A DNA stretch of 12,623 nt from an uncultured Collinsella sp. (GTDB lineage: Bacteria > Actinomycetota > Coriobacteriia > Coriobacteriales > Coriobacteriaceae), in contig URUI01000060.1 of assembly GCA_900551015.1 (NCBI GenBank), forward strand, positions 1 to 12,623, in the 5' to 3' direction. The stretch's first letter is position 1. Each line of letters begins with the position of its first letter. The notes below the pieces were generated by a model. That model saw only the letters and a list, made by a program, of their open reading frames with translations. It was not told the DNA's origin and ran no database searches. Both the position numbers and the translations under genes were made by a program. This document shows positions 1-5,556 of the stretch, piece by piece.

Positions 1-830
1 CCGGAGACGCCGTATTTCACCTTCAGCAGGGGATAGAGCATATCGCCCTTTTTGGCATAATGGATCGAAAGATCACGAATCGCCGGGATAAGCGATTCAT
101 CCTTGCCCTCCTTAAATCTGGCAAGCAAATCAGTAAGCGCGTCGTTTTCTTTTGTCAGCGTGTACAGAGGATGCCCGGCTATTGCCTCCAGTTCGGCGGC
201 GCGGGCGTTCTTATCCGTGTAGTCCTTTTTGGGGAAGGAGTCTCTCTTCGCCAGCTCCTCATGCGCCTTTTTTCGCAGGAGGGAGGCTTCGACTTCCTTT
301 TCTGCATTGGCTATTTTCTCCTCGGTTGTCGCGCCATGGAACAGGGCGGAGTGGACGTCGCAGAGCCTCTGCACTTCAGAAAGCGGTGTTCCCTCTTTCA
401 TGAGCTCCTGTTCCGCCTGCATGATCTCCGATGCCTCGACGTCGCTAAACTCACGGACGAAGTCCGCCCGTACAGTCTCCAGTTTTTCGCCTTCGCCCAG
501 CCTTTTCAGATAGGTCTTGAGCTGTTCGGTGCGGCTTGCGGGAGGATTGTTCACATTTGTTTTCTCCGCACCAGCCTGCGGCGCAGAAGACATGTCCGGC
601 ATCTCACCGACAAGCTCGAAGCCTTTGCCCATCAAGGTTGTCACGACATCCATCATAGAGATATTCTTCATCTTCGCGCCTTTGGGAATCGTCATGATCT
701 TGCCGACGGAGTGCAGCATGGGCTTTTTAATGATCTCGGTAAAACCGAGCCCTGCCATGATCTCGATCAGCTCAGGGTATTCCTGTGTCAATTCATAGAC
801 AGTTTTATTCAAATCAAGCTTCTTTGCCAT
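1..830 (-). CDS. DUF438/DUF1858 domain protein with start of hemerythrin-like domain, partial (C-terminus beyond left edge)
   Basis: Reading leftwards from an ATG at 830 there is an open frame of 276 codons with no stop, so the 3' end lies outside the window. Residues about 5-70 resemble a DUF1858 domain (LNKTVYELTQEYPELIEIMA, then a second helix-rich part). Residues about 100-170 match the DUF438 core, including VHSALFHG. Residues about 212-276 begin a hemerythrin-like helical bundle (HPL near 220, IHYAKKGDMLYPLL near 256-269). Full family members usually continue through the rest of the HHE domain and often a PAS domain. AAAGGAGGT sits 8 nt before the ATG, so the start is well supported. 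Family members are often found near nitrosative or redox-stress genes, and a di-iron or heme ligand role has been suggested; the actual function here is inference. GC content is lower than in the core to the right. Confidence 0.85.
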   Translation of the reverse strand, partial: MAKKLDLNKTVYELTQEYPELIEIMAGLGFTEIIKKPMLHSVGKIMTIPKGAKMKNISMMDVVTTLMGKGFELVGEMPDMSSAPQAGAEKTNVNNPPASRTEQLKTYLKRLGEGEKLETVRADFVREFSDVEASEIMQAEQELMKEGTPLSEVQRLCDVHSALFHGATTEEKIANAEKEVEASLLRKKAHEELAKRDSFPKKDYTDKNARAAELEAIAGHPLYTLTKENDALTDLLARFKEGKDESLIPAIRDLSIHYAKKGDMLYPLLKVKYGVS

Positions 831-863
831 AGTGATAGACCTCCTTTGTATTTTTCTGTATTT

Positions 864-869
864 ATTATA
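864..869 (-). promoter_or_regulatory. Probable -10 element of the DUF438 gene
   Basis: The minus strand reads TATAAT, a perfect -10 hexamer, 34 bp ahead of the DUF438 start codon. The hexamer 17 bp further upstream reads CATACA, a poor -35. This pairing of a perfect -10 with a weak -35 suits a promoter that needs an activator. The predicted transcript start is near 857. Confidence 0.5.
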
Positions 870-890
870 AACATACTTAGAAGGATTGTA

Positions 891-906
891 TGTTGTTCAA
901 ACAACA
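891..906. promoter_or_regulatory. 16-bp palindrome, possible CRP/FNR-family operator
   Basis: TGTTGTTCAAACAACA has perfect 7-bp arms around a CA centre. Size and shape fit the dyad sites of CRP/FNR-family regulators. Its centre (898.5) is about 41.5 bp upstream of the start of transcription predicted from the -10 at 864-869, which is the classical class II activator position. A second, looser dyad (ACATAC at 871-876, GTATGT at 888-893) partly overlaps it. The arms are not the exact E. coli FNR half-site, and no regulator gene is in the window. Confidence 0.4.
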
Positions 907-1032
907 AAGCAACACATTTTTTCTGGCTACACTCCAAAGCAAAGCTGATTGCAAATTTGGGCGGAGAATATACTCCTACCTATATCTACTTCTGAATAAG
1001 CCGTACAATTATTTGTCAAAAGAGATAAGAGT

Positions 1033-1052
1033 GGCGGGGATTGCTCCCCGCC
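1033..1052 (-). terminator. GC-rich hairpin after the TnpV remnant, possible terminator
   Basis: GGCGGGGATTGCTCCCCGCC forms a perfect 8-bp stem with a 4-base loop. It begins 16 bp past the stop codon of the minus-strand tnpV remnant. On that strand the stem is followed only by a broken pyrimidine tail (ACTCTTATCTCTTTT), so as a Rho-independent terminator it is plausible but not ideal. Confidence 0.5.
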
Positions 1053-1068
1053 GCCCGATACCTTTACC

Positions 1069-1257
1069 TTATATGTAGGTCAGATCATGATTAACGATCT
1101 CTGTTGCCCTGTCACGGATGTTATTCATCCGCTGCACCCATTGCATCTGATCCTGCGCTTTGAGCTGTTCGGTGACCCCCTCACGTTCGGCCATTTGCTC
1201 TGTCAGCAGGAGCATTTGTTCCGCTGCCTGTTCGTTGATGTCGGCAAGGTATGTCAC
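1069..1257 (-). pseudogene. tnpV: TnpV transposon-encoded protein, C-terminal remnant
   Basis: The 62-residue frame contains LADINEQAAEQM, EGVTEQLKAQ, MQWVQRMNNI and a closing EIVNHDLTYI. These match the C-terminal half of TnpV, a small protein of unknown exact function carried by clostridial-type transposons and integrative elements. TnpV is usually about 115-120 residues, so roughly the first half is missing. Codons upstream of the apparent ATG stay open only to an in-frame TAA at 1291-1293, and no Shine-Dalgarno sequence precedes the ATG. The reading is a decayed fragment marking past insertion of a Firmicutes-type mobile element; no transposase or recombinase remains in the window. Confidence 0.75.
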
Positions 1258-1356
1258 AGGCTCCCGATTGCCACACCTTGTTATATCCTGTTATGGGTTT
1301 TTCTTGCCCTTGCTTTTGCCCTTATGAGCTGCGCGGGCGTTGTAGAAACGGTGTAA

Positions 1357-1509
1357 CATTTAATAAAGGGATTCGGTGAGCAGATTGCGAAAAATCCTTT
1401 GTTTGGGGCGGTTTCAGAGGACTTCATTAACGCCCTATAATCAGCGGCGAATGCCTATGATTTTGAGGAATTCAAATCCGAATTTGTTGAAAGGAGTAAA
1501 CAACTATGA
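1357..1509 (+). pseudogene. Remnant of an unidentified gene ahead of the DUF3795 gene, broken by a TAA
   Basis: One plus-strand frame reads protein-like sequence (KGFGEQIAKNPLFGAVSEDF) up to a TAA at 1438-1440, then goes on in the same frame (ANAYDFEEFKSEFVERSKQL) to a TGA at 1507-1509. That TGA overlaps the ATG of the next gene as ATGA, the arrangement of a translationally coupled upstream cistron. No start codon with a ribosome binding site is visible on the left, and the frame is closed by a TAA at 1354-1356. I read it as the 3' end of a gene that lost its front and gained a nonsense codon. I do not recognise the family. Confidence 0.4.
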
Positions 1510-1919
1510 AAATGTCAAAAGAAAAAATTGATATAAGCATGTTTGCCCCATGCGGAATGAATTGTAAGGTTTGTTATAAGCACTGTTACAATAAAAAACC
1601 TTGTTCTGGGTGCTTGAATAGTGATAAAGGGAAACCAGAACATTGTCGTAAATGCAAAATAAAGGATTGCATCAATGGAAAATCGTTATCCTATTGTTTT
1701 GAATGTGCTGAATATCCATGTAAGTTGATTAAAAATCTTGAAAAAAGCTATAATAAACGGTATCAAGCAAGTCTTATAGAAAATAGCCGTTTTGTTCAAG
1801 GACATGGTTTGGAACATTTCATGGAACAGCAGAAAATAAAATATACTTGTCCTAAATGCGGTGGCATTATTTCTATTCACGATAAAGAATGTAGCGAATG
1901 TCAAGAAAAAATGAAATAA
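1506..1919 (+). CDS. DUF3795 domain-containing cysteine-rich protein
   Basis: The 137-residue product has 16 cysteines. The N-terminal part (CGMNCKVCYKHC, then CSGC, CRKC and YCFECAEYPC, residues 16-72) has the spacing of the DUF3795 family, small proteins thought to bind metal or zinc, of unknown function. The tail adds a zinc-ribbon-like pair, CPKC (115-118) and CSEC (129-132). AAGGAG at 1491-1496 lies 9 nt before the ATG; a second ATG two codons later is less well spaced. The gene is strikingly AT-rich (about one third GC by eye) compared with the GC-rich core, which points to acquisition from a low-GC Firmicute. It ends before a strong terminator at 1961-1989. A metal-binding or regulatory role is inference. 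Confidence 0.85.
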   Translation: MKMSKEKIDISMFAPCGMNCKVCYKHCYNKKPCSGCLNSDKGKPEHCRKCKIKDCINGKSLSYCFECAEYPCKLIKNLEKSYNKRYQASLIENSRFVQGHGLEHFMEQQKIKYTCPKCGGIISIHDKECSECQEKMK

Positions 1920-1960
1920 CAAAATTTCAGTTTGACAATTTTATATCCATACACACAAAG

Positions 1961-1989
1961 CAGTTAGTCTTAGGATTAACTGTTTTTTT
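1961..1989 (+). terminator. Rho-independent terminator after the DUF3795 gene
   Basis: CAGTTAGTC (1961-1969) pairs with GATTAACTG (1974-1982) as a 9-bp stem with one G-T wobble and a TTAG loop. Seven T residues follow directly. The position, 41 bp past the DUF3795 stop codon, is ordinary for an operon end. Confidence 0.85.
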
Positions 1990-2002
1990 AATATGATAAT
2001 AC

Positions 2003-2017
2003 TATAATACTATATAA
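2003..2017 (+). promoter_or_regulatory. Possible -10 region for the 79-residue membrane protein gene
   Basis: A perfect TATAAT at 2003-2008 is followed by TATATAA at 2011-2017, within an AT-rich ATACTATA repeat 25-40 bp before the ATG at 2041. No good -35 is found: the window 17 bp upstream falls in the T-run of the preceding terminator. Confidence 0.4.
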
Positions 2018-2040
2018 GAATCATCCGGAAGGAGCGGCCG

Positions 2041-2280
2041 ATGAATACCAAACGATTTATCCTGAATGCACTTCTGGTTGTAGCACTTTTAGCGCTCTTG
2101 GCCTTCTCCCACTGGTATTCAAACCAACCAGCATTTGGCTACGTATTATATGCAGTAATGTCCGGCGATAAGGCCTATTGCCCTCTACGCGCAATTGACG
2201 TTCTCTATTTCTATGTAGCCGGCCCCTTATCAATCGCTTTGCTCGTGTTTCTTGTCTTTTACAACATCAAAAAACGCTAA
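2041..2280 (+). CDS. Small two-helix membrane protein, hypothetical
   Basis: The 79-residue product has a hydrophobic segment at about 7-24 (ILNALLVVALLALLAF) and another at about 54-75 (VLYFYVAGPLSIALLVFLVF), with a short loop holding one cysteine and a basic KKR end. GGAAGGAG at 2028-2035 is close to the ATG, supporting the start. GC content is intermediate between the AT-rich DUF3795 gene and the core. It has its own -10-like sequence and lies just past a terminator, so it is probably a separate transcript. It converges on the AI-2E transporter gene, with 24 bp between stop codons. I do not recognise a family; a membrane accessory or toxin-like peptide cannot be told apart from sequence alone. 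Confidence 0.65.
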   Translation: MNTKRFILNALLVVALLALLAFSHWYSNQPAFGYVLYAVMSGDKAYCPLRAIDVLYFYVAGPLSIALLVFLVFYNIKKR

Positions 2281-2303
2281 CAGGGCCTATTCTAACAGGG
2301 CCT
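2277..2303. repeat. Tandem 12-bp direct repeat at the accessory/core junction
   Basis: CTAACAGGGCCT occurs at 2277-2288 and again at 2292-2303, a 15-bp period. The first copy holds the stop codon of the small membrane protein gene. The second ends two bases before the stop codon of the convergent AI-2E gene. The repeat falls where base composition changes from the mosaic left part to the GC-rich core. It may be slippage, a junction scar or part of a weak terminator. Confidence 0.7.
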
Positions 2304-2304
2304 C

Positions 2305-3714
2305 TTAGGAATCCGAATCATCCATGGAGCCGTCGATGCCGGTTTTGGTGTCATCGTCCGTATTGGAATTGTCGTCCTTGGCGAAGGGGTTCTTGAAAAA
2401 GCCCGTCGCGTCGGGCTGAAGACCCGAGAGCTTGATCCAGGAATTATCGAGCTCGGGCTTGGGCATGGCCTTGGCCTCAGGCGCGGTCTCATTGCCGATG
2501 AGCTCGGACTCATAGATGAACGTGTCGTCGCCAAGCGCATCATAGGCGGCGACCGGGTTACCCTCGGCATCACGATACGGCGTACCCTTAAAAACGGCGC
2601 CTTCGTAGGCCACGAGCTGGCGGCCGGTCTCGTTTTCGAAGTAGTACACAAAGATACCCTTGAGGGCCGCGCACAGCGGGATGGCGATAACCATGCCGAT
2701 GGGGCCCATAAGCGCCGAGCCAATAACCAGGGCCGTGAGGCTCATGATGGGATGCACCTGTACCGAGCTCTGCATGACCTTAGGCGAAATGACGTTATCG
2801 GTGACATTTTGTGCCACCATGGTCACAACCAAGGTCCACAACGCCAGCATCGGGCTAAACATAAACCCGAGCACCGTGGCAATCGCCGCGCTCACCCAGG
2901 GACCGACAACCGGGACCAAGTGCATGATGCCGGTAAAGATGGCCATGAGCGCCGCATACGGATGCCCGATGATCGTAAAGCCGATAAAGGCAAGGATGCC
3001 ACCGCAGATGGACGTCACAACCATGCCACGCATGTAACCGCCGACTGAGCGCGAAAGAATCGCGACCATAAAGCGGTACGAGGTTTCCTTTTCCTGACCG
3101 ATGATGGTGCAGACCTCGTGGTGAATACGGGGATAATCGCAGGCAAGCCAATAGGCAAGCACCAGACCCAAAAAGATCACGAACAGCTGTGAGGCCGTGT
3201 TGGTGATAAGCGGGAACACGCCGCGGCCGAGCTCGGCGGCAATCTGTGAGACATATTTGGACGCCACCGTAACGAGCGAAGAAAGGTTATCGTCCAGGTA
3301 CTCCTTGACCGGCGTGTTGTTGAGCGTCTTGGCGCGCGAGATCATCTCATTAAGGTCGCTGCCCGCAACACGTAGCTGCTCAGGCAGGCGGCTCAGGACT
3401 TCCATGATCTGGCCAAAGAGAATCGGCGACAGGATACAGACGACACCGACGAGCACGGCTACGACTACAATGAGCGCGATGAGCGAGCCGATGCCGCGGC
3501 CCACCCCATGATGCTCAAGCCAGTTGGTAATCGGCGACATTACAAAGGCAATAATGGAGCCGACGGCCAAAAACTCAATAACCGGCGCCAGAATCCCCAT
3601 GAGGTTAAAGATGACGGCAGCGATCACGATGCAGCCGACGACGGCCCAAATGCGCAGCGTCAGAATGCGGGTGTCGCGCAGCACGCGATCGGTTTGTTGG
3701 GGGTGTTCACTCAT
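2305..3714 (-). CDS. AI-2E family transporter
   Basis: The 469-residue protein has the AI-2E/TerC-like transporter layout. Paired hydrophobic helices lie at about 20-60 and 72-105, an amphipathic soluble loop at 105-165, then helices at 166-195, 225-250, 252-285, 288-305 and 320-352. The conserved block DNVISPKVMQ (306-315) and IGSALMGPIGMV (331-342) is typical. Family members export various small molecules; some were linked to autoinducer-2 and others to sodium/proton exchange, so the substrate here is unknown. Residues about 360-469 form a long soluble, acidic C-terminal tail ending DDSDS, longer than in most members. Its ATG overlaps the stop of the sigma factor gene as ATGA, so the two are translationally coupled and it is the last gene of the stress-type cluster. 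Confidence 0.88.
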   Translation of the reverse strand: MSEHPQQTDRVLRDTRILTLRIWAVVGCIVIAAVIFNLMGILAPVIEFLAVGSIIAFVMSPITNWLEHHGVGRGIGSLIALIVVVAVLVGVVCILSPILFGQIMEVLSRLPEQLRVAGSDLNEMISRAKTLNNTPVKEYLDDNLSSLVTVASKYVSQIAAELGRGVFPLITNTASQLFVIFLGLVLAYWLACDYPRIHHEVCTIIGQEKETSYRFMVAILSRSVGGYMRGMVVTSICGGILAFIGFTIIGHPYAALMAIFTGIMHLVPVVGPWVSAAIATVLGFMFSPMLALWTLVVTMVAQNVTDNVISPKVMQSSVQVHPIMSLTALVIGSALMGPIGMVIAIPLCAALKGIFVYYFENETGRQLVAYEGAVFKGTPYRDAEGNPVAAYDALGDDTFIYESELIGNETAPEAKAMPKPELDNSWIKLSGLQPDATGFFKNPFAKDDNSNTDDDTKTGIDGSMDDSDS

Positions 3715-4502
3715 GAACGAACCATTACTCCGTCGGGGTCAATCTTGTCCTGAATCTTCTTAAGCGTACGGCGCAGCAGACGCGAAACCTGCACCTGGGA
3801 GATGCCCAGCTTCTTAGCGATCTCGATCTGGGTCATGTCCTTCACAAAGCGCAGCTCGATCACCTCGCACTCGCGCGGGGAGAAATCGCGAATGGCCTCC
3901 TCAATCACCAGACGGTCATCGGTAAAGTCGAGCTCGTTGTCGTCGTCGGCGTAGCGATCGAGAATCGAAGGCGCATCGTCGGAATCGGACGCACCGGGGG
4001 CCTCGATGGGTACCGAGGTGTAGGCCGAGGACGATTCCATAGCTTCGAGCACCTCGTCGACGGTCACGTCCAGATATTCAGCGATTTCCTCAACCTTAGG
4101 AGAACGCTGCAGCTCGTTGGTGAGCTTATCGGTGGCTTGGTTAACCTTGGCCGAGAGCTCCTGTAGACGACGCGGCACGCGCACGCTCCAGCCCTTGTCG
4201 CGGAAGTGGCGCTTAATCTCTCCCAGAATAGTAGGTGTCGCGAACGTGGTGAACTCGAGCCCGCGCTCAGGGTCAAAACGGTCGATAGCCTTGAGCAAGC
4301 CCAGATAGCCGACCTGCAAAAGGTCATCGAGCGGCTCACCGCGGTTCTTAAACTTGTTGGCAAGAAACCTTACCAGGTTCATGTGGGACATGACGAGTTG
4401 CTCGCGGGCATCCGGATCACCGGTCTCCTTGTAGCGACGAAACAGCTCGCGGGTTTTCTCCTTGTCCCAAGCGGTCTTACCGCTCCGGGAACGTTCGGTC
4501 AT
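3711..4502 (-). CDS. RNA polymerase sigma factor, SigB/SigF/SigG subfamily
   Basis: The 263-residue protein has the group 3 sigma-70 plan. Region 2 covers about 35-105, with DDLLQVGYLGLLKAIDRFDP (59-78) for core binding and FTTFATPTILGEIKRHFRD (84-102) for -10 recognition. Region 3 follows at about 108-165 (VPRRLQEL). Region 4 lies at about 200-252 (FSPRECEVIELRF, then a helix-turn-helix with LGISQVQVSRL). An acidic linker (DSDDAP, YADDDNE) separates regions 3 and 4. Such factors serve general stress or sporulation programmes; no sporulation gene is nearby, so stress is likelier. It starts 1 nt after the stop of the anti-sigma gene (TAATATG) and overlaps the transporter gene by 4 nt. Its own ribosome site is weak (AAGGCGG), consistent with coupled translation. 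Confidence 0.92.
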   Translation of the reverse strand: MTERSRSGKTAWDKEKTRELFRRYKETGDPDAREQLVMSHMNLVRFLANKFKNRGEPLDDLLQVGYLGLLKAIDRFDPERGLEFTTFATPTILGEIKRHFRDKGWSVRVPRRLQELSAKVNQATDKLTNELQRSPKVEEIAEYLDVTVDEVLEAMESSSAYTSVPIEAPGASDSDDAPSILDRYADDDNELDFTDDRLVIEEAIRDFSPRECEVIELRFVKDMTQIEIAKKLGISQVQVSRLLRRTLKKIQDKIDPDGVMVRS

Positions 4503-4503
4503 A

Positions 4504-4881
4504 TTAGATATCCGCCTTGAGGTCGAGGGAAAGCGTTAGGGGCGCCGCGGTCTTTTCGTAGGAATCGCACACGCTTGCAAGAATGAGTTCGGCATACACG
4601 GCAGCCTGGTCATCCTCATCGACAGTCGCCTGACCGCCAAAGGTAAAGGTCATTCCCACATGAGATTCGTCGACATCGAATTTGATCGAGATATCGTCGC
4701 AGTCGACCGCGGTGCACCCAAAGATGAAGGCCTCCTCGGCAGCCATGCGAATATCCTCGATGCGATCGACGGACATAGAGCACAGGGCGCCGACGTTGGC
4801 GGCCGTCATGCGCACCAAGCGCGCGAAACGCGGATCACCGGCAACGCTCAGCGTAATGGGGCAGGTTGTTTCGCTACTCAT
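4504..4881 (-). CDS. RsbW/SpoIIAB-like anti-sigma factor (degenerate GHKL ATPase)
   Basis: I chose the ATG at 4881, giving 125 residues, because GAGGAG lies 7 nt upstream and the longer frame to 4989 only adds low-complexity sequence overlapping the previous gene. The fold pattern is that of a histidine-kinase-like ATPase: RFARLVRMTAANVG (18-31), the N-box helix region DIRMAAEEAFIFGC (43-56), then strands at 64-86 and a final helix at 92-108. In the usual N-box the residue four after the Glu is Asn; here it is Phe54. No DxGxG or GxGL glycine motif is seen. The protein is shorter than typical RsbW. Its position directly before the sigma gene supports an anti-sigma role; ATP binding and kinase activity are doubtful. 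No anti-anti-sigma (STAS) gene adjoins it. Confidence 0.75.
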   Translation of the reverse strand: MSSETTCPITLSVAGDPRFARLVRMTAANVGALCSMSVDRIEDIRMAAEEAFIFGCTAVDCDDISIKFDVDESHVGMTFTFGGQATVDEDDQAAVYAELILASVCDSYEKTAAPLTLSLDLKADI

Positions 4882-5461
4882 CGCAGGACTCCTCGGAGGT
4901 CTCGGCGGGCGTATAGGTGTAATACTGAGCAGGCTTGGCTGCGGATTTCTGAACATCGTCATCGTCAGCAGCGGCATCGTCATCGCCAATCAGAACGCGC
5001 TCAGTAGGCTGCTCGGCCTCGGCGGCGGCAGCGGCGAGCTTGCGATCGGCGTCGGCTGCAGGAGCCTTCACCTTATTGAAGAGCTTCTGCACGGCGCCAG
5101 CAGCAGAATCAGTCACGCTCGATACGGCATTGCTGGCCTCGGCCACGCTGCCCGTGACCTCGGAGATGTCGCGAACGACCGCCTCAACCTCAACGAGGTT
5201 AGACGTCAGAGCATCAACGGCAGTCTTGCTCGACTTGAGGAGCGGCTCAACCTGTGCCAGCGCGGGGGTGAGCTCATCGACAGCGCCATCGAGCTTTGCC
5301 ACCACGGGCTGTGCCTCGGCGAGCGTATTATTGAGGTCGCTCACCGTCTTGTCGAGCGAGTCGACGACGGTGCGGGTCTTGCGCAGCGTGAGCGCGAGCT
5401 CGACAACAGCCCACACGCCGGCAACGGCGAGCACCAGCAGGGCGATTTGAATGGGACTCAT
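4874..5461 (-). CDS. DUF948 family membrane-anchored coiled-coil protein
   Basis: The 195-residue product opens with one membrane helix (about 5-26, IQIALLVLAVAGVWAVVELA). A long heptad-like region follows (about 28-130) rich in V, L, S, T and N (VVDSLDKTVSDLNNTLAEAQ), as in DUF948 proteins. The tail is low-complexity, Ala- and Asp-rich (AAADDDD), and ends SEESCDE. GGGAGG lies 4 nt before the ATG. Its stop codon overlaps the anti-sigma start by 8 nt, which ties the genes into one unit. B. subtilis DUF948 proteins such as YtxG belong to the SigB regulon, so the link to a stress sigma factor makes sense. A membrane scaffold or sensing role is inference. Confidence 0.75.
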   Translation of the reverse strand: MSPIQIALLVLAVAGVWAVVELALTLRKTRTVVDSLDKTVSDLNNTLAEAQPVVAKLDGAVDELTPALAQVEPLLKSSKTAVDALTSNLVEVEAVVRDISEVTGSVAEASNAVSSVTDSAAGAVQKLFNKVKAPAADADRKLAAAAAEAEQPTERVLIGDDDAAADDDDVQKSAAKPAQYYTYTPAETSEESCDE

Positions 5462-5502
5462 ACAAGCCTCCCGAAGGAATCGAAATACAGACGTTTTTCA
5501 TG

Positions 5503-5529
5503 GTACCCCAAAGAAGGGCAAAGATACCC
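5503..5529 (-). promoter_or_regulatory. GGGTAT/GGGTAC motifs upstream of the sigma cluster, possible autoregulated promoter
   Basis: In the gap ahead of the DUF948 gene the minus strand carries GGGTAT (5524-5529) and GGGGTAC (5503-5509). GGGTAT is the -10 form recognised by SigB/SigF-type factors. The 12-15 bp spacing region upstream of each does not hold a GTTT-type -35, so this is only half a match. Confidence 0.2.
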
Positions 5530-5556
5530 AAAGGGAATGCGCGAGGCGCCAATGGC

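Noticed and set aside
60..995. A 311-codon plus-strand open frame over the DUF438 gene
   Set aside because: It lies antisense to a frame with clear DUF1858, DUF438 and hemerythrin-like motifs, a strong ribosome site and a promoter; the plus frame has no recognisable domain and no ribosome site.
1291..1359. A 22-codon minus-strand frame (MLHRFYNARAAHKGKSKGKK...) in the same frame as the tnpV remnant and ending in a TAA just before it
   Set aside because: It has no ribosome site and a stop codon directly before its ATG. It looks like part of the mobile-element debris, but I cannot identify it.
1932..1937. A perfect TTGACA on the plus strand after the DUF3795 gene
   Set aside because: No -10-like hexamer lies 15-19 bp downstream, and it sits before the terminator at 1961-1989.
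4504..4989. Longer version of the anti-sigma gene starting at 4989
   Set aside because: The extra 36 residues are Pro/Met-rich and overlap the DUF948 gene heavily; the ATG at 4881 has a good ribosome site and matches the family start.
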